Assembly (NCBI GenBank): GCA_009602725.1
Contig: WELB01000204.1
Location: 43,887-107,886 of the forward strand
DNA length: 64,000 nt
Origin: Spirogloea muscicola
Taxonomy: Eukaryota; Streptophyta; Zygnematophyceae; Spirogloeales; Spirogloeaceae
Direction of reading: 5' to 3'
Under the pieces are notes generated by a model, which saw only the letters and a list, made by a program, of their open reading frames with translations, did no database searches and was not told the origin of the DNA. The position numbers and the translations under genes were made by a program. Within the stretch, counting starts at the first letter, position 1. Every line of letters begins with the position of its first letter. Of the stretch, positions 1 through 9,713 are shown piece by piece.

Positions 1-1101
1 GCCGCCGCCGCCGCTCGGGCCCCCGGTGCGGCGGCCGCCGCGCCCGCGCTCGAGCGCCTCGGCCTCGCCAACCGCTCCCAGGGCGAGGATTCGGGCTTCC
101 TGGCGGCCTTCCCGGGCCTCACCAAGCTCCACATGGTTCTAGACGGGAACTCGAGCGGAGGCGCTGCAGGCCTGGCTGCCCTCGAGCACACGCCGCTCCT
201 CCGGTGGCTGACCCTGCGGGACTCCAATTGCGCGGCTGCGGCCGTCCGTTAGCAGCCTCAATCGGCTCACGGCGCTCGAGAGCCTGGCCCTGCACAGGTT
301 GAAGGTGGGAGGTGAGCGCCGGTGCCAGCCCTCTGCGTCGCTCTGCTGACTGCGCGGCCTCTATCGCATGCGCATTTGCCATAGCACACGTACAAAGCAT
401 GAAGAAGACTGCAGCTGGCATGGCTGCAGAAGGGGGATGCCGGGTGTTGACAGAAGAGCCTTGACCTTCGGCCTTCTGACGATGCATCACCACGTGCTGG
501 CAGACGAGGACATGCGCATTATCACGTCACTCTGCCGCGGTTTGACGTATGTGGAGCTCTCTCATTTGAAGAGGTATGGCAAACGTGGTGAGACCTCATT
601 TCTATCAGACGAGGGCCTGCGTCACGTTGCGGGACACTTACAGCAGCTTCGGGTGCTCGAGTTGGCAAGCATCAGCAACATCACGGCCGCTGGAGTCTTG
701 CAGATTGCGGCCAGTTGCAGCCAACTTCAGAGTGTACTGTCGAAAGGACAAGTCTCACGTCCTTGAGCATCCTTGTAGATCCCGGTTGCGCTTTTCTTTC
801 ATCAACAGCGAGATGTTGGTTGAGATGCTCAGCAAGTTTAGCTGCCTGGTTGGTCTTGAGCTCGAAGTTCCTGATCCTGATCCAGATTATTGGCCTTTGG
901 CTTCGAGATTACCTCTACCTAGAGATGCCCCTGACCTTTCGGATGCATGGAGCGGCTTTAAAGCTTGACTCTGTCAGGAGTCTCTCCTGCCACCAAATGC
1001 ACGCCGGAAACGTGCATCACTTGGTTAGCGCTTGTTCACAGTTGCAGGCACTGCACGTGCAGAGATGCCCCAGATTCGATTTGACTGTTTATTCTTCATG
1101 A
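1..1101 (+). CDS. Leucine-rich-repeat protein gene (AMN1/F-box-LRR-like), 5' end outside window, possibly decaying
   Basis: The translation shows repeated LxxLxL units: LERLGLANRS and LLRWLTLRDSN before about 240, LTALESLALHRL at 248-309, LTYVELSHLKR and LRVLELASISNITAAGV at 535-700, LSKFSCLVGLELEVPD around 820-890, and HHLVSACSQLQALHV at 1016-1065 before a stop at 1099-1101. This resembles the LRR_6/AMN1 repeats of F-box-LRR and RNI-like proteins. Such repeats form a curved protein-binding surface, often in ubiquitin-ligase adaptors; the partner cannot be inferred here. A consensus intron fits at 312-503 and keeps frame (g311 plus ac504-505 gives Asp). The repeats change frame near 246 and again after about 735. 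Further unseen introns, assembly error or early pseudogene decay would each explain this. No F-box is visible. Family assignment is moderate; integrity is uncertain. Confidence 0.55.
312..503 (+). other. Probable 192-bp spliceosomal intron in the LRR gene
   Basis: The donor is AG|GTGAGC at 310-317 and the acceptor is GCTGGCAG|AC at 496-505. The LRR reading phase is kept across the junction. The pyrimidine tract is weak, so the acceptor is less certain than the donor. Confidence 0.5.
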
Positions 1102-1820
1102 CATACTCTATACCTGCCCAAACATCTGCGAGATCGGCCTAGATGCCTATAGCTATTCCTTAGGGTGTAGAGTCCCGCTTACAAGGACCTCCCACTCGTG
1201 CTGCTTAGAGAAGCTTGACTCACCTTGGAAACTTTCCCAGGTTTTTCATGGTTCGCCAAATTACTTGGACATCTGTCATAACCATCGTAATGAACCACGA
1301 GTCATGATGTCAAGGACTTGCTTTGCTTGTCATGGCCTACGGATTTGTGACCAGCACATGTCCATGCTTATGCTCTCAATGACCAGCAAGTATTCCGTGC
1401 TCTCTGTTTCAAAACCACATGACAAGTGCCAGTGTTCTCTGGCCCATGATGATGTTGCTGCAAGCTTTATTGACATTTGCATCCTCACATCGTAGAAGGA
1501 GACCGATGAAGCAGGTTACAGATAGGAACGTGAGTATTGATGGCCGCAAAAGACTGACGGGTTCAGGGTCGGCCTTGCTGCAACGGCCCACAGTAGATGT
1601 GCTTACTGAAAGTCCTTCTGCTCTGGCTGCTCTTTATGTTGCTCCCGTCGTTCACGTTCAGTAGCCACCACTCATCTTGTCTCCTTAACTTAAGAGTCCT
1701 CCATTGGCACGACTGCCCTTCTCCGGAGGACCAGCAGACCGCCCTCATCTCGGCGGTACAGACACAGATCCGCTCATGGTAATACACGGAGTTCAGCCTG
1801 GTAGTGAGAATCATTACAGA
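1102..1820. other. Unassigned DNA downstream of the LRR gene
   Basis: AT content is higher than in the LTR regions. Short ORFs in several frames show no recognised domain. I see no LTR ends, rRNA or tRNA here. It may be the 3' flank or further diverged exons of the LRR gene. Confidence 0.4.
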
Positions 1821-1963
1821 GTAGCAAAGCTCCGCCTGGTCGTACACAAGACCGGCAACACACATATTCGCCTGGCCACAAACAGAGCCAGCGAGCACAC
1901 AGCTCCGCCTGGCTGCACACGAAGCTGGCGAGCACATAGCTCCACCTGGCCGCACACGGGGCC
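1821..1963 (+). repeat. Degenerate tandem repeat, about four units of 36 bp
   Basis: Units begin near 1821, 1854, 1890 and 1927 and share the core AGCTCCGCCTGGCYGCACAC. A related longer block, GCCGCACCCT followed by a GCCAT-containing stretch, occurs at 1961-2000 and again at 2052-2093. Non-coding by appearance. Confidence 0.6.
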
Positions 1964-2999
1964 GCACCCTTAGTGGGTGGCAGCCATAGCTAGGGGGCAC
2001 ACAGCAGCCCGATCGGTCACACAGACAGCACAGGCTCCGCCTGGCCGCACACAGAGCCGCACCCTCTGTCGGTGAAGCCATGGATAGGGCGCGCAGAGCG
2101 ATCGCCCAGCAGTCAGCCCGATGTGCCGGGGCCTCCCTTATCCAGGAAAGCTCTCACGGGCCAATAGACTGGGTAGGTGGTCACCCACTCCCTGCCCTCT
2201 GGTTCACAGAATTCTACAGTGAACACTTAATTGTATTCAGCTTCATTCATGAAATTACATTCATCACTTACCTCTGTCACTCCAACAAGCCAATTGTAAT
2301 TTGCGACTTGTGACTGGGCGGCCGGGTCACTCCATGAACATTATATACTTATGACTGCGACCGGAGGAAACATTCTTATCCCCTCTCTCCGCGAGTAGAC
2401 AGTATCTGAAAGCGAGCACTCAGTGCAAACCCCTCAAATATTGTCAATGCATCTGGGCTGGCCTTTTGCAGCTCAACCTTTCAAGGAAGAAGTAATCTCC
2501 CCTCTCATCTTGGCACGGGGAGCAGGCAGGTTTTGACGCCACAGGCTCTCGGGCCCTGGTTAGTCGAATATGCATTTTATTCATGCAGCATTGCCTGGCA
2601 CATGCCTTCTGCTTGTGCTCATCGTGCCCTGGCTGCCGCCTCAGGCCCTGGGCAGGCCGACTCCTCTTCCTGAAACTGAATTTCAGGCTTGCATCTGCAG
2701 ACTAGAATAACTGAGCAGGAGTCCTTAGTGGTCTCTATGCTGTCCAGCTCTTCCCGACCTTGTTCACATGTTTGTGGGTTAGCTTTTGACAGCCCTTGGC
2801 CGCTTACAAGAGCTGCTTCATTATTTGATCCCCTTTTAGAAAGATACAGGTAAGGGGGTAAGGTAAGCTCATTGAATGAAAGCTTCAACATTGAATTGGA
2901 GTGTCTAATTAGTTATGGAGTGCCTGAGTGGGCCATAAGAAGTAAGGCAAGCACATTGACAGATGTACACCACCTGCTGCTAAGCTGACCCTCTCAGTA
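1964..2999. other. Unassigned DNA
   Basis: No recognised gene, LTR or RNA. A 90-codon minus-strand ORF at 2619-2891 has no known motif. Composition is mixed, with AT-rich stretches near 2210-2300 and 2820-2950. Confidence 0.35.
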
Positions 3000-3194
3000 A
3001 CCACGAGTCAGCACGTAGAGGTCACTAACTGATGCCCGAATACCGGACGGCACTCTAAGAGGCCCTTGAGGTACGTGATTCCTGGTCTGCTTTAGCGCTT
3101 TCCCTGGCCCCTTCAAACTTTGTTGATTCTCTTCTCTGTGCTGGCCTCTCCCAGCCACCGCCCTTTCCTGGAAGCGTCTTCCTTCTGCCAGCAG
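3000..3194 (-). repeat. Diverged copy of a short hairpin-core repeat
   Basis: Read on the minus strand this contains GGCTGGGAGAGGCCAGC followed by a purine-rich stretch, AACAAAGTTTGAAGGGG and AGCGCTAA. The same order is seen in the inserts at 4171-4274 and 6699-6913. The ends are not sharp. The copy lies just outside the LTR that starts at 3227. Confidence 0.45.
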
Positions 3195-3374
3195 CTAAGA
3201 CTCGACCAGTTGGTGCAAAGCATGAGTGTAACGTTCCCCTCCGTTTGGGAGTGCCAAGTGAGCCGGTAAATTTACATGATCGTATCTGCTGTTTGGAGTC
3301 TCAAACGGTGCCGGTGGTCTTGTTTGAGAGTCCGAAACGGTGCGGGTAGTTTGCTACACCCCGTGTAGCTAAGT

Positions 3375-3750
3375 GAGAGAAGGCGCGCGGTGCGCATGAA
3401 ATTGCCCGGGCAAGCACATGCATATCTGACAAGCTATACTGAGGAGCCGAACCACCACCACGGAAGCCACTAGCCTGGGCTAATGCACGACCAGCACGCT
3501 GGTGAATCGCGAGTGCTTGGGAGCGCTGCAGATGATAGCCTCATCCTATAGCATGCACGATGGCTTGTGGGACGCTAGAATGGCCTAAGCTACCCGCCCG
3601 ACTACGTCGGCGGGCATCAACACGCAGTGCCAGGCGATAGAGGAGGGCAGACCACTTCGCTCCATAGCCGCCGTATATGTCCATGGCGCATGGGAAGAAG
3701 TGGTCGCCCCGGGGGTGGTCGTTATAGTGCCTCTCCTTCTTCCTCTAAGT
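3375..3750 (+). mobile_element. 376-bp non-LTR insert in an A LTR, 6-bp target duplication CTAAGT
   Basis: CTAAGT stands at 3369-3374 and again at 3745-3750. Other A LTRs run directly from GCTAAGT into ACGGTC, so the intervening DNA is an insertion. It opens with GAGAGAAGGCGCGCGGTGCG, matching one terminus of the insert at 7277-7497. No coding capacity, clear terminal inverted repeat or A tail is seen. It is a short non-autonomous element of unknown class. Confidence 0.65.
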
Positions 3751-4170
3751 ACGGTCTGAAGCCCCGGGCTTCGTACCGCACGTGCACGCGGCATCGTCCG
3801 CTAGTCGTGTTGTCGGAGAGGCGCTGCTTCGCTCGCGCGCGGCATTGTCGGTTGTCGTGCTCCCTCCTACAAATGCTGCTGCTTCGCGTGCGGCATCGTC
3901 CGGGAAATTCTATCTATCCGCCAGGCGCTGCTTCGCTCGCGCGCGGGAGCGTCTGGCAGTTTCGTCGTGTTCCCTGGAGTCGAGCTCCAACCGCCAGACG
4001 CTGCTTCGCGTCTGGCAGATCCGTCGATTCCCCTTGTCAGGCCCGCCCCTCTGGGGGAGGAACCTTGGGGCGACCCTCGTCACAACTCTTGGGGAGGGGT
4101 TGGCAGGGGGAACGCTATCAGTAGTAGGCCGCGGCCAGACTCCTCAGTCGGCCCCGTGACGCCAAGAGAG

Positions 4171-4274
4171 AAGAAGGGCTCGCCTATTGAGGATAGGGGC
4201 TGGAAAAGCCAGCCCAAAAAAGAATGAACAAAGTACGAGAAGGGGGCCAGAGGAAGCGCTAAGAAAAAGGAGAG
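4171..4274 (+). mobile_element. 104-bp hairpin-core insert in an A LTR
   Basis: GAGAG stands at 4166-4170 and 4270-4274. Other A LTRs read CCAAGAGAGGCACAGCC without this DNA. It holds GGCTGGAAAAGCCAGCC and ends in an A-rich tract (AAGAAAAAG), which suggests a retroposed RNA. It shares its head and core with the inserts at 6699-6913 and 3000-3194. Confidence 0.6.
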
Positions 4275-4540
4275 GCACAGCCCCGCTGCTGCCTGCTGCC
4301 GCAGTCGCCGCCACAGCTCTGCTGCTGCAGCCTGCTCCTCAGCTCGTCGCCGCAGCTCGTTGCTGCGGGCCTCGTCGGCTCTTCGTGAATATATGGCTAC
4401 GCCCCATGTGGGACAGCTACTGACCCTTGGTAGAAACCGCCTTTGGGCGCTGCCACGGGGTAAGACTCCGGCTGCGCTATGTGCGCGTGTGTATGTTGGC
4501 GTTCTCCTCTTAGAGTTGTCTGCTAGCTAAACACCCTATG

Positions 4541-5354
4541 TGTAAAGACTTTGACCTTTAAGAGCACAGTTAGGGGTCAGTGAGTCGCTCGGCTTTTGAG
4601 ACGAACTCGCGCTGCGGAGCACCACGTGTTTCACTCAGCGGAAGTCTTGCCCTGAGGCGCTGCCGACAGGCAGCAACTCATCCCTCTCAGGTACGGGCCA
4701 GCGACTGTCCTCAAAGCAGCAGTCACAGTCTTAGTCACAGGGAGCCGATGAAGGTCCATGACGACGGGCTGCGGCGACGGGCTGCAGAAGCAGGCAGCAG
4801 CAGGGCTGCGTCGGCGGGCTGCGGCATCAGGCAGCAGCAGAGCTGCGCCTCTCTCTCGCGGGCTTCACTAAAGTTGACCGGGTGTCCCGAGTCTGGTCTC
4901 AGCCCTACTTATCGTGCTTCATGTGCCACCCTTTCCAGGGGTCTCTGGGAGGCTCGTCTCAAGGCCCACCATCGAGAAGGCGGGCACGACAAGCGGATAC
5001 TAGTGCGAGGGCAGGCCACGCAGCTTCCCTTCTGGAAGCGGCGGCCGTCCTGCGGCGCGGCGCCGCCTTGCGGCGCCTCTCTGCGCGTCGCAGGCGCGTC
5101 GCGGCGTCGTAGGCGCGCCACACGTGTCTTGGCAGCCGGTACGAGGACCCGCCGAGGAGCTCCTCTTCGGGAGCCCAAGATGCGCCGCCTCTTCTAGAGC
5201 CGGCGCGCCTGCACGTCACATCGTCAGCAGGCATGTCACACCGCGCGTCACCTCGCGCATTGCACGTGCGTCGCACGCGCAGTCGCGTGCGCGTCAGTGG
5301 TTACCCGTTAGCTTAACTCGCAGTCAAGCCTCCCGTAACGGCGGGAACGTTACA
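4541..5354 (-). repeat. LTR family B, reversed, 814 bp
   Basis: It runs from TGTAAAGACT to GGCGGGAACGTTACA, the family B termini. It contains the stem GCTGCC-GACA-GGCAGC (4659-4674), a TATA-proximal region near 4905-4925, and GC-rich U3. Its left flank CTATG is the same U5 site used by El-12 in the A LTR at 58 kb. The right flank is a C LTR remnant with no matching duplication. Confidence 0.8.
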
Positions 5355-5802
5355 CAGCATATAGGCGCAGCGGAAGACAGGCCCTGTGGCGCCGCCGGCC
5401 GGCGGCGACTGCACCTCCTGGGCGCGAGACGGCGGCTGTTCCCCAAGGGGCGCAGCCACGGACTCCCGCAGCAAGCCCCGCAGCAGCCAGGCTGCTCTTG
5501 AGCTTCACCCGTCCACAATGCTGTCGGGTCTGAGCCCAAGGCTCGTAGTGCTTTCCCCGTGCCACCCCCCCAGAGGTGTGAGCGGGTTGCCCCATGGCCT
5601 GCCTTTCGGCGGGCCAAAGATCCCCCCTTGAACGGGTGGATCCTTGCAAACGGTGTTTTTAGGACGGGCGGGGCCCGCACCTGAGCGGGCCACTTGCCCG
5701 GCCAGCCAGCCCGCCACCTTGCGGGCCACTTGCCGTCAAACGGCAAGCCGTCGTGTAACGCTAACAGCACCGTGTAACTTAGCCAAACGCCTGGATCGTT
5801 AC
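5355..5802 (-). repeat. LTR family C, reversed, partial
   Basis: It starts inside the C R-U5 region (CGCAGCGGAAGACAGG) and carries the GCCGCC/GGCGGC hairpin near 5390-5410. It runs through the U3 side to the C terminus near 5802. The genome-left end is absent and abuts the reversed B LTR. It sits within the U5 of the A LTR whose 3' end follows. Confidence 0.7.
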
Positions 5803-5919
5803 GGTGCGCGTGTGTATGTTGGCGTTCTCTTCTTGGGGTGTTCTCTTGAACACCCTATGTGCGAACCCCGAACAGGACGTTCTGACCCTAACTGTGTGTA
5901 TAAGGATAGGATCGTTACA
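5803..5919 (+). repeat. 3' end of an A LTR, 5' LTR of El-1
   Basis: U5 sequence with ACACCCTATG and the terminal CTGACCCTAACTGTG block, ending in CGTTACA at 5919 and followed directly by a primer-binding site. Confidence 0.75.
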
Positions 5920-6351
5920 TTGGTATTAGAGGAGTTCTTGCATCTAGCCATTGACGAAAAAGTTGTGTTCTTCGGTTGGTAGTGCAAGGATCCTTCTGTA
6001 TTCAGGACTAATTTCCTCTGTAAGCGTGAAAATTTTCCCAGTCTGTACGTGGAGCCCGTCATCAGCGAAGCGGCGAGTGTGCAGCCCTTTCGCCTGTGAC
6101 ATCCACGCACCGGGCCTATCAGAGGCCAAGTGGCTCTTATTCCCGGGGCCAATCTTCATTGCCTGGTTAGTATTCGCCTGCGTAACTACCTGTGCCCGGT
6201 GGGTAGCTGGCTATGACGCACGGATTGCAAACCGGCCGCAGATGGGGGCAGTCTGACTGTTGTCTAGGCGCTGGTCTGTACTCTCGCCTGATGCCCTCCG
6301 TCAGTCTGCTTTTACAGCTTTGCTATTTGTAAATATGGTTCTGGCGGGCTA
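5920..6351 (+). other. El-1 primer-binding site and untranslated leader
   Basis: TGGTATTAGAG at 5921-5931 is a near match to the initiator-Met tRNA site TGGTATCAGAG. The following leader matches 36893-37356 of El-7 and, in reverse, about 55140-55400 of El-10, including a CATTGCCTGGTNAGTATTCG block. The leader is therefore conserved across A- and D-type elements. Confidence 0.7.
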
Positions 6352-7104
6352 TGTAGAGAACTCGCCCTACACGCAATTAGGGTGAGCAGTCCTTTGCGCT
6401 CGTCTGTAGGGGGTTTAGGGACTACCCACTACACAGGAAAGCACTAGCGCATCGGCGCAGCGGAAGACAGGCCCTGTGGCGCCGCCATCCGGCGGCGACT
6501 CCACCTCCTGGGCGCAGCCGGCGCAGCAGGCCCCGCAGCAGAGTGCGGCGGCGGCTGCGGCGGCGAGCAGCGAAAGGCTGCTCCTGGGCTTCCCCGCTTC
6601 GAACTCCTCTCGAGCCTCAGCCCCAAGGCTCCTCGTGCTTCTCCGTGCCACCTCCCCTCCAGGGGTGTGAGCGGGTCGCCCCATGGCCCGCCTTCGGCCG
6701 AGCTTTGGCGGCGGCCTCCGGCTTCCGTCAGGGTGACGTATTTCCGCCGGCTAGCTACTCCGACTTGCATCTCCTGACTAGAGGTTACTGAGCGTCCCCT
6801 GGCTGATGTCTTAGTCCCCGTCCTTCGCACGCCGGCTCCTTCAGACCTTGTCCATTCCTTTGGGCTGGTCTCTTCCAGCCACCAGTCAATCTGGCCGCGC
6901 TTTCTTCTTCGGCAGGCCATAGATCCTCCCTTGAACGGTTGGATCCTGGCGAGGGGTATTTTAGGACGGGCGGGGCCCGCCTCTGGGCGGGCCACTTGCC
7001 CGGCCAGCCAGCCCGCCACCTGTGGGGCCACTTGGCCCAAATAGTCGGCCATGTAACAATAACAGAAGAGCCGTGTGGCTTAGCCAAACGGCTGATCCAT
7101 TACA
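6352..7104 (-). repeat. Solo LTR family C, reversed, target duplication GGCTA
   Basis: GGCTA occurs at 6347-6351 and 7105-7109. The termini are TGTAGAGAAC and CATTACA. About 538 bp is LTR; the rest is a 215-bp insert at 6699-6913. The matching stretch of El-7 (about 37330-37356) runs on without any LTR here, which confirms the insertion point. Confidence 0.9.
6699..6913 (-). mobile_element. 215-bp hairpin-core insert in a C LTR, 7-bp target duplication CTTCGGC
   Basis: CTTCGGC stands at 6692-6698 and 6907-6913, splitting a GCCCGCCTTGCGGCGGGC hairpin present in other C LTRs. On the minus strand it carries GGCTGGAAGAGACCAGCC and AATGGACAAGG, matching 4171-4274 and 3000-3194. No coding content or recognised polymerase III boxes. 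Confidence 0.65.
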
Positions 7105-7667
7105 GGCTACCATGTTCTTTTGCTTTGCTTGCCTGGTGCACCGGCCTTGCTCAGTAACACTGTGGTAATATTGTTTCAGGAGATATGTCTCATGCCTGCC
7201 ACTGACTTGATCCCTCAGTGTGTTGGCAAAGGCATGGAGCGGCTGACTCGAAAGCGCCACCTAGTCCCCCTCTGCCATTGGCTTCCGTAGCGGCTCTCCG
7301 GCTCCCCAAGTTAGCTTGTCGGATTTGTCTGTGCTCACCCCGTGGGAACTTATTCACCCTTTTCCCAAGGTACCTTAGCTTAGGGCTCCGATTTAGGTCG
7401 CCTTGTTTGATTTTGCATTAGATTCTGCCTGAACTATTGATTGGCTTGAATTGGCCTCCGTTTCTCTTCATGCGCACCGCGCGCCTTCCCCTCTGACGGC
7501 TATCAAAACTGCGACGGTCAAGGAAGTGGTCTGATGAGCTCTGGAGGCTCTAATCGCCATATCTGGATCGTCCGACTTCAAGGAGGCGCAGCATGTTGTG
7601 AGCTTGATGGAGCTATGAGGCTGCTGGTTCAAGGGGACCTGCTAGCAACCCCCGTGTGGGGAGATGC
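7105..7667 (+). pseudogene. El-1 internal DNA, leader/gag side
   Basis: It aligns with 38234-38540 of El-7 (the GGCCTTGCTCAG block and the stretch near TGATGAGCT). The position, just downstream of the leader, indicates 5' UTR to gag. No CCHC knuckle is readable. It is broken and carries the 221-bp insert at 7277-7497. Confidence 0.6.
7277..7497. mobile_element. 221-bp insert, about 10-bp target duplication CCCCTCTGMC
   Basis: CCCCTCTGCC (7267-7276) and CCCCTCTGAC (7488-7497) flank DNA that El-7 lacks at 38354-38364. Its right terminus, read in reverse, contains AAGGCGCGCGGTGCGCATGA, shared with the start of the insert at 3375. It is AT-richer than its surroundings and non-coding. The long duplication suggests retroposition rather than an LTR-type integrase. 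Confidence 0.6.
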
Positions 7668-8511
7668 TGTAACGTCCCCACCCGTTACGTACCGTTTAAC
7701 TTGGGTTAAATGCGTGATAACGGCGCGCGGCCCCAGTACCGTTGGCGTGCAACACGTGGGCGAAGCCCGACAGTGACACGCGTCGCACCGCGGCTCACCG
7801 GAGCTGCCGCCGCGGGGCCGCCGGGCTGACGGCGGCATGGCCGCCGGGCCGCCGGGGCGCCGGCGTCATAATTGCCGCATGGTCGCCGGGCTGCCAGCGG
7901 CATGGCCGCCGCTTTTGCCCGGCCCGTAGTGACATGCCTGTGATGCGTGTGGCGCTGTGACGTGCCTGGCGGCGCCGCGCCGCGCAGGGCGGCACCACAC
8001 CGCGCAGGGTGGCGCCACCGCCCTCACGATCGTATCCCCCTTGTCGGGCCCGCCTTCTCGAAGGTGGGCGTTGAGGCGAGCCTCCCAGAGACCCCTGAGG
8101 AGGGTGGCACATGAAGCACTATAAGTAGGGCTGAGACCAGCCTCAGGGCACCGGTCGAAGTCGAGCTGCGGCAGCAGGCGGCAGCAGGGCTACGCGCCAC
8201 TCTCTGGCGTGGGCTTCGCGTCCACGCAGGCCTGCTGCTGTCTGCTGCTGCAGCCCGACGTCGCAACCCGTCCCTGCGGATCTCCATCGGCTCTTTTGAA
8301 GGTAGACTGTGGCTGCTCCCTTTGGAGACGGTTGCTGGCCCGTACCGAGAGGTGAGTCGCCGCCTGTCGGCGGCGCCTCATGGCAAGGTATCCCGCTGCG
8401 TGTGAATGTGGTGCTTTCCTGTGCTGGAAGTTTCGTCTCAAAACCCCAACAACCGAATACAATCAGGACGTTCTGACCCTTGACTCTCTGTGAAGGGCTC
8501 AGAACGTTTCA
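7668..8511 (+). repeat. Solo LTR family B, target duplication GATGC
   Basis: GATGC lies at 7663-7667 and 8512-8516. The termini are TGTAACGTCC and ACGTTTCA. U3 is rich in GCCGCC/GGCGCC repeats. A TATA box (8120-8125), a CTG-rich R region and the hairpin GTCGCCGCCTGTCGGCGGCG (8356-8375) follow. El-7 at about 38540 has the undisturbed site. Confidence 0.92.
8120..8125 (+). promoter_or_regulatory. TATA box of B LTR (TATAAG)
   Basis: CACTATAAGTAGGGC follows the conserved GGGTGGCACATGAAG module. Equivalent sites are TATAAG at 37951-37956 (A LTR) and weaker versions in other A, B and D copies. The RNA start would fall about 25-32 bp downstream, near the point where the reversed R-U5 copy in El-11 ends. 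Confidence 0.6.
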
Positions 8512-9567
8512 GATGCTATGAGGCGTGCAAACTGCTCGCCCATGCTGTGGGGCGAGCAATGCCTGCTTCTTATTCTAGGCGAAGTGTATGGTGCTGCCGG
8601 AGCTACGGTTGGGCTGTGCCCAACTGTCTCCACTTGCTGCACCCGTAGTCACGACTGGGGTGTGTCCAGCCGTCTCTACCAGCCAAGTCTACCTGTTACT
8701 GTTGTTGCCGGAGTCTCGACATGTGCCCAGTCGTCTTCACCTGCAATGTGGGCTAGGACGGCAAACAGGAGCAGCCTCAACACCTGGCTCTGAGATAGTG
8801 GTATGGCTTGCTTGTACTGCAATCCCTCCACATCCCGCGTAAGGATTGTGACCACTCCTCTGATTTGGACCCTGCCTAGTGGCAGCCTCCGGTGAAGAAG
8901 TCCAGCCCGGGAAATAACATAAATTAGGAACTTATTCCAAGCTCGTTGACTATCTGTACAGAATATTATTTACATGACCAGTACCTGGGGGGCAACAATT
9001 GGCTTGTGTGCCACTGCGCCCTGGGCGTTGAATGATTTGTTCGTTCTCGCCGCTTTGGGTATTGGTCGCTTGTGTACGTGCCACTACAAGCCACGACATG
9101 CACTGTACATCAGCCATCAGCTGTGCTGCTGTGTAACAGGAGCTGGCCGGTACACAATTTGTATAGTGTGTGAGACATGGGCCCTGGTGTGGTACAACCC
9201 GATCTAAGCTGGCCTGATAATGGCCATGTGCCCATGGAACTCGTGGACTTCGTCGTGAGATCGTATTATGTAATTCCTCGGCTTGGGTGGTCACTGCTTT
9301 GGCACTCGCCCTGCCGTACCTCAGGTGTTGGCGGCTGGTACGCCTTCACCCTGGTTTGTGCTGAGTCACACTCCAATAATGGCAGTATGGTGCTTCGCAC
9401 TCAGTGAGATGAGGATGCAGATGGCTGTCCGCCATCCTCATTGACCTCAAGGCCTTCATGGCCCTTGTCAGTAGTACTCGGTGTACCTACTTCCAGTAAA
9501 AGTCCTTGGCTATCTGCAGCTCTTGTTGATGTGATATCAGCTGCGGGTTGAATAAGCCTGCACAGCC
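8512..9567 (+). pseudogene. El-1 internal DNA, gag side, continued
   Basis: It matches 38545-39491 of El-7 over most of its length (the CACGACTGGGG-GTGTCCAGCCG blocks, then the CACCTACTTCCAGT block near 9490). No complete domain is readable on either strand. It ends where a D LTR inserted. Confidence 0.55.
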
Positions 9568-9654
9568 TGTTACGTCCCCCCGTTTGAAAGAGCCGAACGG
9601 TCCCTGTAGCGGCTTCACGCGCGGCTTCACGCGCGCCACATGCCAGTCACGCGC

Positions 9655-9713
9655 TTCACGCGCCAGTCACGCGCGGCACGCGCCAGTCACGTGCGGCACG
9701 CGCCAGTCCCCAG
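9655..9713 (+). repeat. 20-bp tandem repeat in D-type U3
   Basis: The unit CACGCGCCAGTCACGYGCGG occurs about 2.5 times, with degenerate copies on both sides (from about 9610, and near 9765). Confidence 0.7.

Larger units (their letters stand above)
3227..4540 (+). repeat. LTR family A, forward, 3' end missing, carrying two small inserts
   Basis: It starts with TGTAACGTTC, the family A 5' end. It shows the dyad GCTACACCCCGTGTAGC (3353-3369), the CGCTGCTTCGCTCGCGCGCG-type U3 repeat near 3800-4010, the core promoter module near 4035-4130, CTG/CCG-rich R sequence, and the U5 hairpin near 4436-4478. It ends at CACCCTATG, where a reversed B LTR begins at 4541. Inserts lie at 3375-3750 and 4171-4274. 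No right-hand target duplication can be paired with the left flank (ATGAG). Confidence 0.75.

Noticed and set aside
1821-1963. CRISPR-like regularly spaced repeats
   Set aside because: Units are contiguous and degenerate with no unique spacers. The organism is eukaryotic. The same holds for the U3 and gag minisatellites.
4580-5197. Long ORFs of 100-205 codons inside LTRs
   Set aside because: They are open because of high GC and CTG/GCC repeats. They occur on both strands, are not conserved between copies of the same LTR, and lack domains.
6352-7104. Reading solo LTRs as MITEs or DNA transposons
   Set aside because: TG...CA ends, 5-bp duplications, TATA box, and identical copies bounding gag-pol show they are LTRs.
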